From assembly GCF_020514235.1 (NCBI RefSeq), contig NZ_VTLB01000004.1:173041-237040 (forward strand): 64,000 nucleotides of DNA, given 5' to 3'. The notes under the pieces were generated by a model that had not been told where the DNA came from, searched no databases, and saw nothing but the letters and a program-made list of their open reading frames with translations. The stretch is from Synechococcus sp. MU1617. GTDB lineage: Bacteria > Cyanobacteriota > Cyanobacteriia > PCC-6307 > Cyanobiaceae. Each line of letters begins with the position of its first letter. Position 1 is the stretch's first letter. The position numbers and the translations under genes are program-made. Shown piece after piece: positions 27,182-37,197 of this stretch.

Positions 27182-27784
27182 ATGCCGATCGGTACCCCCA
27201 GCGTTCCCTACCGCCTGCCCGGCAGCCAGATGGAGCGCTGGGTCGACATCTACACCCGTCTGGGGGTGGAGCGGATCCTCTTCCTCGGCTCTGAGGTCAA
27301 TGACAGCATCGCCAACAGCCTGGTGGCCCAGATGCTCTATCTCGACTCAGAAGACAGCAGCAAGCCGATCTACCTGTACATCAACTCCCCCGGTGGCTCC
27401 GTCACAGCGGGACTGGCCATCTACGACACCATCCAGTACGTCAAAAGCGAGGTGGTGACCATCTGCGTTGGTCTTGCTGCATCCATGGGTGCCTTTCTCC
27501 TCGCCGCTGGCACCAAAGGGAAGCGGGTCGCTCTACCCCACAGCCGGATCATGATTCACCAGCCCCTCGGCGGCACCAGCCGTCGCCAGGCCAGTGACAT
27601 CGAAATCGAGGCAAGGGAGATCCTGCGGATGAAGGAGATGCTCAACCGCTCCCTGGCCGACATGAGTGGCCAGAGCTTCGAGAAGATCGAGAAGGACACC
27701 GACCGGGACTACTTCCTTAGTGCCGAAGAAGCCAAGGAATACGGCCTGATCGACCGCGTCATCTCCCATCCGAACGAGGCTTGA
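27182..27784 (+). CDS. clpP: ATP-dependent Clp protease proteolytic subunit (ClpP3 type)
   Basis: 200 aa with a complete catalytic triad: Ser in [14 protein letters not shown], His in [19 protein letters not shown], Asp in [22 protein letters not shown]. The structural motif [20 protein letters not shown] is also present. The position downstream of clpR identifies it as the ClpP3 partner of the ClpCP3/R protease. The two are close enough to be co-transcribed. Confidence 0.95.
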   Translation: MPIGTPSVPYRLPGSQMERWVDIYTRLGVERILFLGSEVNDSIANSLVAQMLYLDSEDSSKPIYLYINSPGGSVTAGLAIYDTIQYVKSEVVTICVGLAASMGAFLLAAGTKGKRVALPHSRIMIHQPLGGTSRRQASDIEIEAREILRMKEMLNRSLADMSGQSFEKIEKDTDRDYFLSAEEAKEYGLIDRVISHPNEA

Positions 27785-27810
27785 ACAGAACGGGGCAGGC
27801 CACTGCGTAA

Positions 27811-28842
<1,032 letters not shown>

Positions 28843-28896
28843 TCCAGCGCAAGCGCTGAACACCCGGTGGGATCAAACACCATCACTCACCGCGTC

Positions 28897-28936
28897 CCCC
28901 GCTCTGTTGCCCTAACGGTGCAGAGCGGGGATTTTT
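28897..28936 (+). terminator. intrinsic terminator after ilvC
   Basis: A perfect 10-bp stem CCCCGCTCTG/CAGAGCGGGG (28897-28906, 28921-28930) with a 14-base loop is followed by ATTTTT. It ends 25 bp before the cobD start. Confidence 0.88.
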
Positions 28937-28961
28937 GTTGGTTCCAGGCCATGCCCCTCCC

Positions 28962-29981
28962 ATGACCTCAGAAACGATGGGAGGCCTGCTGGTGCTTGGG
29001 GCAGCACTGCTGGATCAGTTGATCGGTGACCCGCGCCGGATACTCCACCCCGTGGTGGTGATGGGGTGGAGCATCCGGCAGTTGCGCCATTGGGTCGAGC
29101 CATGGGCTGGGGACGATCCGATGAAGCTAAGGATCGGGGGAGGCCTGATCACCCTGATCCTGGTGCTTGGCAGCGTGCTGACGGGCTGGTGTCTGGAGCG
29201 GCTGCTGTGGCTTCCCTCCCCATGGCAGTGGATTTCCATCCCCGTTCTGGCCCTGAGCCTCGCCAGCACCCTGGCGGCCCGCAGCCTGAGGGACAGCGTG
29301 CTGGCGGTGGTGAATGCCTTGCCATCAGCGGCGGCAGGAGACCTCGAGCTGGCCCGCAGGAACTTGAGCTGGATCGTCGGACGAGACGTTCAGAGCTTGG
29401 ATCGAGAGGGACTGCTCAGGGCCGCAGCCGAAACAGCCTCGGAAAATGCTGTGGATGGCGTGTTCGCACCTCTGTTCTGGATGGGGATCGGTGCGCTGCT
29501 TTGGATGGTCATGCCCTCTGGTCCTGGCCCCCTGGCGCTGGCCTGGGGCTTCAAGGCCAGCAGCACGCTGGATTCCATGCTCGGGTACCGCACCGGTCGT
29601 CTGCGCTGGCTAGGAACAGCCGGCGCACGCCTGGATGATCTGCTGACCTGGCTGCCCTGTCGTCTGGTCATGCTGACGCTGCCCCTGGTCTGCCCTCCCT
29701 GGAAGCAGTGGGCGCAACGGGTGCAAGCTGCAGAACGAGATGGGTCTGCAGATCCATCCCCCAATGCAGGGCGTTCGGAAGCGATCTACGCCCACTGCAT
29801 CGGGATCCAACTCGGCGGCGAAAACAGGTATGGAGAGCTCTTGGTACAGAAACCGGTGCTTGGAGCTGGCCAACCAACTGCAAACGTGACTTTGGTCAGA
29901 GCTGTTCTAAAGGCATCTAGCCGGCTGGAGATCGTCTGGCTCAGTGCTCTGGGAATCATCCAATTGGCGATCACCCGTTGA
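28962..29981 (+). CDS. cobD: adenosylcobinamide-phosphate synthase (CbiB/CobD)
   Basis: 339 aa from ATG 28962; the frame extends to TTG 28935 inside the terminator stem region, so the ATG is preferred. It is a polytopic membrane protein with the family motifs LLDQLIGDPRRILHPVVVMG at the N-terminus, ARRNLSWIVGRDVQSLD, AAAETASENAVDGVFAPLFW (substrate loop) and KASSTLDSMLGYRTGRLRWLG. The late motif AIYAHCIGIQLGGENRYG fits the usual C-terminal region. It attaches aminopropanol or ethanolamine phosphate to the corrin ring in cobalamin or pseudocobalamin synthesis. It is convergent with the sugar transferase. Confidence 0.92.
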   Translation: MTSETMGGLLVLGAALLDQLIGDPRRILHPVVVMGWSIRQLRHWVEPWAGDDPMKLRIGGGLITLILVLGSVLTGWCLERLLWLPSPWQWISIPVLALSLASTLAARSLRDSVLAVVNALPSAAAGDLELARRNLSWIVGRDVQSLDREGLLRAAAETASENAVDGVFAPLFWMGIGALLWMVMPSGPGPLALAWGFKASSTLDSMLGYRTGRLRWLGTAGARLDDLLTWLPCRLVMLTLPLVCPPWKQWAQRVQAAERDGSADPSPNAGRSEAIYAHCIGIQLGGENRYGELLVQKPVLGAGQPTANVTLVRAVLKASSRLEIVWLSALGIIQLAITR

Positions 29982-29987
29982 GCTCAG

Positions 29988-30746
29988 TCAGTAGGCACCA
30001 CGGTCCATCGGTAGGAGCAACACACCAAACGTGCGAAGGATGATGGCGAAGTCCAGGCCGAACGAACGACCACGGGCATAGGCCAGATCGAGCTTGACGC
30101 GTTTTTTGTAGCTCAGGTTGTTTCTGCCACTGACTTGCCAGAGCCCAGTCAACCCAGGGCGAACTGAGGCAACTTCGTCCATGTAGGGGCCATAACGAAC
30201 GAGTTCCTTCTGAACGATTGGACGTGGCCCAACAACGCTCATCTCACCGCGAAGAACGTTCAAAAACTGCGGCAGCTCATCGAGACTCGAGCGGCGGAGA
30301 AAACGACCAATAGGAGTGATCCGTGGATCACGCTTGAGCTTGAAGTCACGCTCGAACTCGTCACGCAGCGAGGGATCCGCCTCCAGAACACGCGCCAGAA
30401 CGTCATCCGCATCGGCCCGCATGGTCCGGAACTTGATACAGCCAAAACGCTGGTAGCTCCGGCCCACCCGACGCTGGACGTAAAACACAGGCCCCGGCGA
30501 ACTGAGCTTCACCAATCCCGCCAGCAGCAGCAACACCGGTGAACCGATGCTGAGAACGGCGAGAGAAAAAACAATATCTCCGGTGCGCTTGAAGACTCGG
30601 CCCCAACGGTTCTGATGACGAATCAGCATGCCGGTCGACAGAACCGACGGCGGAGCTGAGATCAGCGCAAGGTGTGGCTTGTACTTGCCACGGCGAGCTG
30701 CACGCCCTGCGGTCTGAATCAAGGAAGGCCTGGAGGCCGAGGTCAA
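29988..30746 (-). CDS. undecaprenyl-phosphate sugar phosphotransferase (bacterial sugar transferase family)
   Basis: A bacterial sugar transferase domain of about 200 residues. It has one N-terminal membrane helix (IVFSLAVLSIGSPVLLLLAGL), then LSSPGPVFYVQRRVGRSYQ, FGCIKFRTMRADADDV, LKRDPRITPIGRFLRRSSLDELPQFLNVLRGEMSVVGPRP and RPGLTGLWQVSGRNNLSY. It transfers a hexose-1-phosphate to undecaprenyl phosphate to begin an exopolysaccharide or O-antigen unit. The start is uncertain: TTG 30746 (252 aa) is shown; ATG 30629 gives a 213-aa core. The frame extends to 31085 but that part is antisense-frame noise within the GT4 gene. It is downstream of that glycosyltransferase. Confidence 0.88.
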   Translation of the reverse strand: MTSASRPSLIQTAGRAARRGKYKPHLALISAPPSVLSTGMLIRHQNRWGRVFKRTGDIVFSLAVLSIGSPVLLLLAGLVKLSSPGPVFYVQRRVGRSYQRFGCIKFRTMRADADDVLARVLEADPSLRDEFERDFKLKRDPRITPIGRFLRRSSLDELPQFLNVLRGEMSVVGPRPIVQKELVRYGPYMDEVASVRPGLTGLWQVSGRNNLSYKKRVKLDLAYARGRSFGLDFAIILRTFGVLLLPMDRGAY

Positions 30747-30777
30747 AGGCTCAACCTGGGACTCACCACACTCAACG

Positions 30778-32007
30778 TCACAGCTGGAGCCCTGGCATCT
30801 CCGCGGGGTCACTCGCTGCAACGGCACAGCCCCGTTGATGGGCGCGCCAGGCCGTTCGCAGAACCGAATCAAAGCGCGCCGCAAAGGCTTCCGGCCGAAA
30901 GCGCTCAGCCCACGCACGGATGGATTCCGAATCCAGAGAACGCCAAATCCGTTCTTGTTCAAACCACTCCACGGCCTGCACAAGCGACTCGACGCTCTGG
31001 TCCGGGAACAGCACCCCGGTGGGCTCGCGCAACCCGGCCGCTGCACAACGCACCGTGTCCAACAAACCGCCCCGCCCCAACCCAATCACCGGCGCTCCAG
31101 CCGCCATCGCTTCCACCGGAGCAATGCCGAAATCCTCCAGACCGGCATACACAAATGCCCGACAACGAGCCATGAGCTCTTCCACCTGCTGCTGGGACTG
31201 ACGGCCGAGCAAGGTGACAGTGGGACCGGCCAGAGCCTCCAACCTTCCCCGCTCAGGGCCATCGCCAACCACCAGCAGGGGAAGACCCAGCCGGTTGAAG
31301 GCTTCCACCACCAGATCCACCCGCTTGTAAGGGACCAAACGGCACAGGCAGAGGTAGACGTCGTCACGATCTGCATTCCAGCGAAAGCGATCCACCTCGA
31401 CAGGGGGATGGATCACGTTGGCTTCCCGCCCCCAGTACTTGCGGATTCGCCGCGCCGTGAATCGGGAGTTAGCAATGAGGTGATCCACCCGCTGGGCACT
31501 GAGTTGGTCCCATTGGCGCAGTGCATGGAGCTGCCAGCGAATCAAGGGGCCCAGACCACACCGAACCAGCGCGGAGCGCTGCAGATAAGCGTGCATCTGG
31601 TCCCAGGCGTAACGCACCGGCGTGTGCACATAACTGATGTGCAACTGATCTGGAGCGGTGAGCACACCCTTGGCGACCAAATGGCTACTGCTGATCACCA
31701 ACTCAGCGGCGCCAAGATCGATCTGCTCGATCGCAAAGGGCAACAGCGGCAGGTACTGCTGAACGTGGCTGTGCCCCCAGGGCAGGCGCTGTATCGGGCT
31801 GGTGAGAACAGAGCGACCATGCAACCAACTGCCCAACCGGCGGGATTCCGCATCGATCAGGGCGGCCAACTGCGGCTCACGGCCAAGGTTGCGCAGAAGG
31901 GAATCAACCTCTTGAACAACCTGTTCTGCACCTCCAACGGAGCGAGGCGAGAACCACTCATGAACCAGAGCGATGCGCTGCGGGAGGTGGTCCGAAGCCG
32001 AGGACAT
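30778..32007 (-). CDS. GT4-family glycosyltransferase
   Basis: 409 aa, GT-B fold. The N-terminal domain starts IALVHEWFSPRSVGGAEQVV, typical of GT4 enzymes. VDHLIANSRFTARRIRKYWG precedes the C-terminal domain, which has LVPYKRVDLVVEAFNRLG, LLVVGDGPERGRLEAL, the conserved E-x7-E region AFVYAGLEDFGIAPVEAMAAGAPVIGLGRGGLLDTV and a helical end. It probably adds a sugar to a lipid-linked exopolysaccharide precursor begun by the sugar transferase encoded 31 bp downstream. Donor and acceptor are unknown. Confidence 0.9.
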   Translation of the reverse strand: MSSASDHLPQRIALVHEWFSPRSVGGAEQVVQEVDSLLRNLGREPQLAALIDAESRRLGSWLHGRSVLTSPIQRLPWGHSHVQQYLPLLPFAIEQIDLGAAELVISSSHLVAKGVLTAPDQLHISYVHTPVRYAWDQMHAYLQRSALVRCGLGPLIRWQLHALRQWDQLSAQRVDHLIANSRFTARRIRKYWGREANVIHPPVEVDRFRWNADRDDVYLCLCRLVPYKRVDLVVEAFNRLGLPLLVVGDGPERGRLEALAGPTVTLLGRQSQQQVEELMARCRAFVYAGLEDFGIAPVEAMAAGAPVIGLGRGGLLDTVRCAAAGLREPTGVLFPDQSVESLVQAVEWFEQERIWRSLDSESIRAWAERFRPEAFAARFDSVLRTAWRAHQRGCAVAASDPAEMPGLQL

Positions 32008-32048
32008 CCCTCTGGAATGAAACGAACGATACGAAGTCTCTCAGCTCA

Positions 32049-32342
32049 TTGCAGGAGCAAGACAAGATCACGATGCTGGTGCACATGTCCAGCACGAACC
32101 TCACCATCAACATCCTCCTGGAAGAGGCGTTGAATGAACCGGACATCGGCACAACGAGTCGATTCCGTTGGCATGCCACGGCGGTGGGTATTGCAGCACT
32201 CTGGATTGACAGCGCTCCACCATCAACACCACCCTTTGAGGACGCACTCAAAGAAGGGCTCAATGTGGGGCTCGACCTCAGCCGCGAGGAACGGGAGTTC
32301 CATCAAGTGGAACAAGGACTGGTGCTTCTATTCCATTCCTGA
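32049..32342 (+). CDS. possible small orphan protein
   Basis: 97-aa frame, divergent from the glycosyltransferase with 41 bp between them. The product (LTINILLEEALNEPDIGT, WHATAVGIAALWIDSA, DALKEGLNVGLDLSREERE) reads like a plausible small helical protein and is better composed than the opposite-strand frame. It has no recognised domain. It could begin at the internal ATG 32073. It lies in a compositionally mixed patch next to the P-loop orphan. Real-gene status is uncertain. Confidence 0.4.
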   Translation: MQEQDKITMLVHMSSTNLTINILLEEALNEPDIGTTSRFRWHATAVGIAALWIDSAPPSTPPFEDALKEGLNVGLDLSREEREFHQVEQGLVLLFHS

Positions 32343-32466
32343 GGAGATCAAGAGGGGTTGTTAAAAGAATTTGACGGGAAGCCACCCAAAGCGCTTTAAC
32401 ACTACACATGCGAATGAAAGATCTCTGGCATGCAAGATTGCAGCCGGAGACGGGACAAGGGGCGAA

Positions 32467-33057
32467 ATGAGGAGGAGCAACAAGGGCAGAAGGGCTCGCC
32501 ACGTGATTGTGATTGCAGGTGCATCAGGCTCAGGCAAGACGCATTTGATCAAAAAACTGAGCCAGCCACCTCACGATGCGTTCACTTTGAACGTGCTGAA
32601 GCAACTGGGCTGTGATCCAAATCAACGCCTGAAACGCTCCACAGTTGAACGAATGCAGAGACTGATGGATCCAGCCAACTTCAAAAAACGAAAAACACGG
32701 AAGCTAAAACACTGCCTGCTGCTTCATGTCGACCTGACGAGCATCAATCACAACACCAATTTGAAGATGTTGCGGCAGATTTCAAAGCGAACCAAGCGGC
32801 TCGACGTGATCACCCTCTACACCTCACCGAAAGAATGGCGAAAACGCATCTTTGATCGTCTCCACACCGAAGATGAGCCATCGATGAGAGCAGCGCTGAT
32901 TGCACTTTCAGCAAAAGTAAGCAGAAAAATTTCTAATTTCTTGTATCACAGGGAATACAACAAATGGCTGATAGAAATAAAAAACTATGCCGCACACAGC
33001 TGCTGCACGGTGAATACATTTGATCAGTCTTTCTTGAGATCAATACCCCCTTTCTAA
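32467..33057 (+). CDS. AT-rich orphan P-loop NTPase
   Basis: 196 aa from ATG 32467, which has AAGGGGCGA upstream as ribosome site and puts the nucleotide loop near the N-terminus; the frame is open to TTG 32371. The Walker A motif is VIVIAGASGSGKTHLIKKL. A probable Walker B strand is HCLLLHVDLTS. Basic segments follow (KKRKTRKLKHC, KEWRKRIFDRLHTED). The layout suggests a small nucleotide kinase or sulfotransferase-like ATPase, possibly linked to the nearby polysaccharide genes. Lower GC and different codon use than its neighbours suggest transfer. No family is assigned. Confidence 0.7.
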   Translation: MRRSNKGRRARHVIVIAGASGSGKTHLIKKLSQPPHDAFTLNVLKQLGCDPNQRLKRSTVERMQRLMDPANFKKRKTRKLKHCLLLHVDLTSINHNTNLKMLRQISKRTKRLDVITLYTSPKEWRKRIFDRLHTEDEPSMRAALIALSAKVSRKISNFLYHREYNKWLIEIKNYAAHSCCTVNTFDQSFLRSIPPF

Positions 33058-33119
33058 GAAAATCTGCGCGAGAGTGAATTCAATATCGCTCAATCGGTCA
33101 GTTTTCGTTCATTCAAAAA

Positions 33120-33206
33120 CGGAGAGGGTGGGATTCGAACCCACGAGGGTGTTACCCCTACACGATTTCGAGTCGTGCGCGATCAACCGGACTCTGCCAC
33201 CTCTCC
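33120..33206 (-). tRNA. tRNA-Ser (CGA)
   Basis: Minus strand: acceptor arms GGAGAGG/CCTCTCC pair, discriminator G (33120), Ser-type D arm GGCAGAGTCCGGTTGATC, anticodon stem CACGA/TCGTG with loop CTCGAAA (anticodon CGA), long variable arm and T loop TTCGAAT. A run of T residues follows the 3' end. Confidence 0.93.
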
Positions 33207-33231
33207 ACACGCCCTAAGGCGTATAAGCACT

Positions 33232-35073
33232 TTAAAGGCCAATGAACCGCGAGCCAGCCCCATGCTGCAGAAGCCAACGCCGCTGTGAACCGGAAGGCTT
33301 GAAGCCAAGCCATGTTCCGGTGATCACCTGCCGGGGGTCGGATCGCTGTTGCGCCTGCAGTGCCCACAAGGCCTGAGGCCTGGGAAACAGATGCCAGCGC
33401 TGACGTCCCACCCGCATCACCATTGCTCCAGAGCGATGCGGCAGGCGCCGCACCGATAAACCAGTGCTCTGCAACACCTGGCCGATGACGATGGGGGCTA
33501 GACCCTGCTGGGCAGCCTCAACGTGGTGAGCCAGCGCTTGCCAACAGGGAAGAACGTCTGTTGCCACAGGGTCTAGGAGCATCACCCAATCCAGACGGGC
33601 GTGGCCATGCACGGCGGCGAGCCTCTGTGCCATCCGGCAACTGCGCGGATCGCCGTGGGTGCTCACCAGCGCAGCACGCCCACGATGGCGAGCCAGCAAC
33701 CAGTGGCGACCGAACCGCTCCACCGCCACCAGGCCATCGCCAAGCTGCACCAGGCCATGGACGAGCAGGGCGGTTGCCATGGGGAGCAGCGCCCAGCGCC
33801 GGCAGCAGCGCTCTGCTCCCAGCAACCAAGGCAACATGCCCAGCACCAGCAGGGCAACCACCCACGGCTCGGGACGTCCGGTGAGCAGTTGGGCTCCAGG
33901 CCAGTGGCTGATCCAACTGGCCATGATCATCACCAGGCCCGCCAACTGATGGACGGGCCACAGCAGCACGGGCAGCAAACCCGTAGGCCCCACGAGAACC
34001 AACAACGCCGAAAGCATGGCCAGCAGCGTGAGCGGTGCCAGCAGCGGGGCAACGAGAAGATTGGCAAGCAGGGCATACAACGGCATGGCGCCGAAGTGGA
34101 GCAACTGCAGCGGCAGCGTCCAGAGCAAGGCCGCCACAGGGATGCACAAGGCCGCGGCAAGGCCGTGGCAGCGACCCGGCAGACAAGCTTGAACAGCCTG
34201 CTCGAGGCGAGGAGCCGTGAGGATCAACCCAGCGGTGGCCGCTGCACTGAGTTGAAAACCAATCGACAGGGCCCAGGCCGGGCGCAATAGCAACATGCCG
34301 CTGAGCGTCAGCACCAGCACCCCCACAGGACGGCTGTGATGACCTGACTCACGAATCAGCAAGGCCATCGCAGCCATGAGCACCGCCCGCACCACCGATG
34401 GCTGGGCTCCGGCAAGACAGACAAACAGCAGCAGCGCCATGGCCGCCAGGGGAAGCCGTAGGCCTGACGGCCAACGGCGGGCCAGCATCAGCACACTGCC
34501 CAGCAAAACGGAGAGGTGGAACCCTGATGCGGCGAGGGCATGGGACAAGCCGGCCATGCGGAACGCCTCTCTGACGTCATCCGGGAGCTGCACCTGGGAG
34601 CTGCCCAGCACCAGAGCGGCCAGAAATCCACCCCGTCGGGGCCCCACGGCCTGTTGCAGCCGATGGGCAACATCGCGCCGCAGATCAGCCAACGGCGTCC
34701 ATGGACGTTGCAGCACCTCGATGCGCTCGACCCGCAGCTGACTCCAACTGCCTTGGCGGGCCAGACGTTCTGCCGACCCCGGCAACAGCGGGTGCGCTCC
34801 TGGCAGCGGACGCCTCAGCACACCCATGGCCTGGACACGCCAGCCCTGCAGCAACGGCGCAGAGCAGTCAGGCAGCTGCAGCTCGGTTCGCCCCTCGACC
34901 CGGCGAGCCTCGATCCGATCCACCTCCAACAGGCAGGAACACCCCGAGGGAAAACGGCGCACATCGGCGAGCAAGCGACCACTGATCGCCACGGCGGCAG
35001 GCGGCGTTTGGGTCAGGCGAGACGGATCGGATCGGCTTGGCGTCGGCGCCCCCCACAGCATCCCTCGAAGCAC
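33232..35073 (-). CDS. comEC: ComEC/Rec2-family DNA uptake channel
   Basis: 613 aa from GTG 35073. Regions in order: DUF4131-type N-terminal part with an OB-like segment (VAISGRLLADVRRFPSGCSCLLEVD), the competence domain with FRMAGLSHALAASGFHLSVLLGSVL and many helices between residues about 160 and 440, and a degraded lactamase-like C-terminal part. The protein should move single-stranded DNA across the inner membrane in natural transformation. The frame is open upstream to the glyQ stop and encodes RRRRSADAFALSLLALLVL, a good first membrane helix, but has no ATG, GTG or TTG, so CTG 35127 may be the true start. It lies 60 bp downstream of glyQ on the same strand. Confidence 0.88.
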   Translation of the reverse strand: MLRGMLWGAPTPSRSDPSRLTQTPPAAVAISGRLLADVRRFPSGCSCLLEVDRIEARRVEGRTELQLPDCSAPLLQGWRVQAMGVLRRPLPGAHPLLPGSAERLARQGSWSQLRVERIEVLQRPWTPLADLRRDVAHRLQQAVGPRRGGFLAALVLGSSQVQLPDDVREAFRMAGLSHALAASGFHLSVLLGSVLMLARRWPSGLRLPLAAMALLLFVCLAGAQPSVVRAVLMAAMALLIRESGHHSRPVGVLVLTLSGMLLLRPAWALSIGFQLSAAATAGLILTAPRLEQAVQACLPGRCHGLAAALCIPVAALLWTLPLQLLHFGAMPLYALLANLLVAPLLAPLTLLAMLSALLVLVGPTGLLPVLLWPVHQLAGLVMIMASWISHWPGAQLLTGRPEPWVVALLVLGMLPWLLGAERCCRRWALLPMATALLVHGLVQLGDGLVAVERFGRHWLLARHRGRAALVSTHGDPRSCRMAQRLAAVHGHARLDWVMLLDPVATDVLPCWQALAHHVEAAQQGLAPIVIGQVLQSTGLSVRRLPHRSGAMVMRVGRQRWHLFPRPQALWALQAQQRSDPRQVITGTWLGFKPSGSQRRWLLQHGAGSRFIGL

Positions 35074-35133
35074 AAGGAGCGCCAGCAGAGAGAGGGCAAA
35101 TGCATCAGCAGAACGACGTCGACGCAGAAACCA

Positions 35134-36024
35134 TTAGGCCGCTGTCTCGAGAGTTCCCCCCTTCAACAGCGGGAAACCAAGGGCCTCCCGTTCCGCCAAC
35201 CAAGCCTCAGCCACCTTGCGGGCCAGGTTGCGGATCCGGCCAATGGTGGCCGTGCGTTCCGTCACGGAAATCACGCCACGGGCCTCCAGCAAGTTGAAGG
35301 TGTGGCTGCACTTCAGAACGAAATCCAAGGCCGGTGCCGGCAGTTGCTTCTCGATCAGATCAGCAGCTTCCGCCTCGTAGATGGCGAACAACTGCTTGAG
35401 CCGCTCGGGATTGGAGGCCTCGAAGTTGAAGTGGCACTGCCCCTTTTCAAACGGCAGCCAAATCTCGCCGTAACTGCGCTCGCTGTTCCAGCTGAGGTCC
35501 CAAATACTTTCCACGTCTTGGAGGTACATCGCCAGCCGCTCGAGGCCGTAGGTGATCTCAATCGAAACGGGCTTGCAATCGATGCCGCCGCATTGCTGGA
35601 AATAGGTGAACTGGGTGACCTCCATACCGTCGAGCCACACTTCCCAGCCAACACCCCAGGCGCCGAGGGTCGGCGACTCCCAGTTGTCTTCAACAAAACG
35701 AATGTCGTGGTCAGCAGCCTTGATGCCCAGCGCCTCCAGTGACGCCAGATAGGTCTCCTGGATGCCGTCTGGGGATGGCTTGATCAGCACCTGGTACTGG
35801 AAGTAGTGCTGGGCCCGGTTGGGGTTATCCCCATAACGGCCGTCGGTGGGGCGTCGACAGGGTTCGGGATAGGCCACGGCCCAAGGCTCAGGCCCAATCG
35901 CCCGAAGCACCGTGTGGGGGCTCATGGTGCCGGCACCCTTCTCGGTGTCGTAGGGCTGCAGCAACAGACACCCCTGGTCCGCCCAGAACCGGTTGAGCGT
36001 GCTGATGATGTCCTGAAAATGCAC
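35134..36024 (-). CDS. glyQ: glycyl-tRNA synthetase alpha subunit
   Basis: 296 aa, the usual length of GlyQ. The start [33 protein letters not shown] is strongly family-like. Other motifs are [25 protein letters not shown] (read as [18 protein letters not shown]), [18 protein letters not shown] and [20 protein letters not shown]. It charges tRNA-Gly as part of an alpha2-beta2 enzyme; glyS is not in the window, as is usual in cyanobacteria where the subunits are unlinked. Confidence 0.97.
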   Translation of the reverse strand: MHFQDIISTLNRFWADQGCLLLQPYDTEKGAGTMSPHTVLRAIGPEPWAVAYPEPCRRPTDGRYGDNPNRAQHYFQYQVLIKPSPDGIQETYLASLEALGIKAADHDIRFVEDNWESPTLGAWGVGWEVWLDGMEVTQFTYFQQCGGIDCKPVSIEITYGLERLAMYLQDVESIWDLSWNSERSYGEIWLPFEKGQCHFNFEASNPERLKQLFAIYEAEAADLIEKQLPAPALDFVLKCSHTFNLLEARGVISVTERTATIGRIRNLARKVAEAWLAEREALGFPLLKGGTLETAA

Positions 36025-36066
36025 TGGGCCGGGGCTACCTGAGTTCCGATTCTGCCCAGTGGCCGG

Positions 36067-36435
36067 TCAGCCCTCCAAGGCCAGGCAACGATGCAGGTGC
36101 GCGATGGCGTGATGGCGATGCGGATTGTTGCCGCTGGGACCAATCATTCCGAGCCAGAAACTGCCATCCCCTTGAAAGACCAGGACGGGCTTTGCACCTC
36201 CCTTGCCGTGGCAATCCAGCAAGGACATGCAGAGCTTTTCAGCCACCTCCGGCCCCTTAGGGCGCTGGCGCAGGCGACGCAGCAAGGGATCCACCTGCGA
36301 GAAGGAGACAAAACAGGCGCGGTCCGAGTCGGTGATCAGGATCAGACCATCCAGCCACTGCACTTCCTGAAGCAGCTCTTCGATGCGGGGCAGCAGCTTC
36401 GGCAGCGGAAACGCCAAACCGGACTCCCCCTTCAT
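36067..36435 (-). CDS. conserved-looking hypothetical protein
   Basis: 122 aa, soluble, without signal or membrane segment. It begins MKGESGLAFPLPKLLPRIEE and contains ILITDSDRACFVSFSQVDPLL, RPKGPEVAEKLCMSLLD and FWLGMIGPSGNNPHRHHAIAHLH. The His-rich ending is the only feature of note. It lies between menG and glyQ on the same strand. No function is recognised. Confidence 0.72.
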   Translation of the reverse strand: MKGESGLAFPLPKLLPRIEELLQEVQWLDGLILITDSDRACFVSFSQVDPLLRRLRQRPKGPEVAEKLCMSLLDCHGKGGAKPVLVFQGDGSFWLGMIGPSGNNPHRHHAIAHLHRCLALEG

Positions 36436-36495
36436 CTTCTCTTCAACTTTCCTAAAACAGCATCGGGGGGTGTCGCAAGCGACATAGGCAAAGAT

Positions 36496-37197
36496 TCATG
36501 CCCTGAGGATCAAAGTCCCCATCTGTCCGGCCACCAGCGAGCGGTGGGTCGCTTCAGAAAAACCCGCCTGCAGTGCCAGCCGCTCCTGTTCAGGCCCCGC
36601 AGGAAAGCGCTCCAAACTCTTTTCCAGGTAGGCGTACTCCTCCCGCAAACCCACAGAGGCGGCAGCGGGCACCACCAAGCGACGCAGATAGAAGCGCTGA
36701 AAGGCGGCCGCCGCTCCGCTTTGGGGCAGACGGTTGAAATCCAGCACCCCGGCACGCCCGCCGGGCTTCAGCAGCCGGCGCAGTTCCTTCAGCCCCTGCA
36801 TGGGGTCCGCCAGATTGCGCAATCCGTAAGCCATCACCGCACCATCAGCGCAGGCACTGCGCATGCCAGTTTCCAGAGCATCCCCCTGCTGGAAGGTCAC
36901 AGGCAACCAGGGCTGCTGACGCTGACGCTGGCGGGCCCGCTCCAGGGGAGCAGCGGCGGCATCCAGACCGGTCACCGCACCAGAGGGGCGAACACAGCGC
37001 CCCAGCTCCAAGGCCAGGTCCCCAGTGCCGCAGCACAGATCCAGCCACAGCTCGCCTGCAACCGGCTTAAGGGCGCGCACCAACTGACGTTTCCACTGTC
37101 GGTGCAACCCGAAACTGAGCACATCGTTGAGGCGGTCATAGCGGGGAGCGACAGCATCAAACAGCTGTTCCACCGCCGCGGGATCACCAGGCTTCAT
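36496..37197 (-). CDS. menG: UbiE/MenG-type quinone methyltransferase (phylloquinone synthesis)
   Basis: 233 aa, SAM-dependent. Motif I is [17 protein letters not shown]. The UbiE/MenG signatures [21 protein letters not shown] near the N-terminus and [30 protein letters not shown] follow. In cyanobacteria this enzyme methylates demethylphylloquinone, the last step for the photosystem I quinone. Its ATG overlaps the stop of hisF by 4 bp. Confidence 0.92.
   Translation of the reverse strand: MKPGDPAAVEQLFDAVAPRYDRLNDVLSFGLHRQWKRQLVRALKPVAGELWLDLCCGTGDLALELGRCVRPSGAVTGLDAAAAPLERARQRQRQQPWLPVTFQQGDALETGMRSACADGAVMAYGLRNLADPMQGLKELRRLLKPGGRAGVLDFNRLPQSGAAAAFQRFYLRRLVVPAAASVGLREEYAYLEKSLERFPAGPEQERLALQAGFSEATHRSLVAGQMGTLILRA

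Noticed and set aside
30747..31085. N-terminal extension of the sugar transferase frame
   Set aside because: Cys- and Arg-rich sequence lying almost entirely within the GT4 gene in another frame; it has no transferase features.
31958..32263. 101-aa open frame on the minus strand upstream of the GT4 gene
   Set aside because: It overlaps the GT4 start and has a Ser/Cys-rich unstructured composition; the plus-strand frame is somewhat more plausible.
32371..33206. Prophage or integrative element at tRNA-Ser
   Set aside because: There is a lower-GC gene next to a tRNA but no integrase and no direct repeat of the tRNA 3' end was seen.
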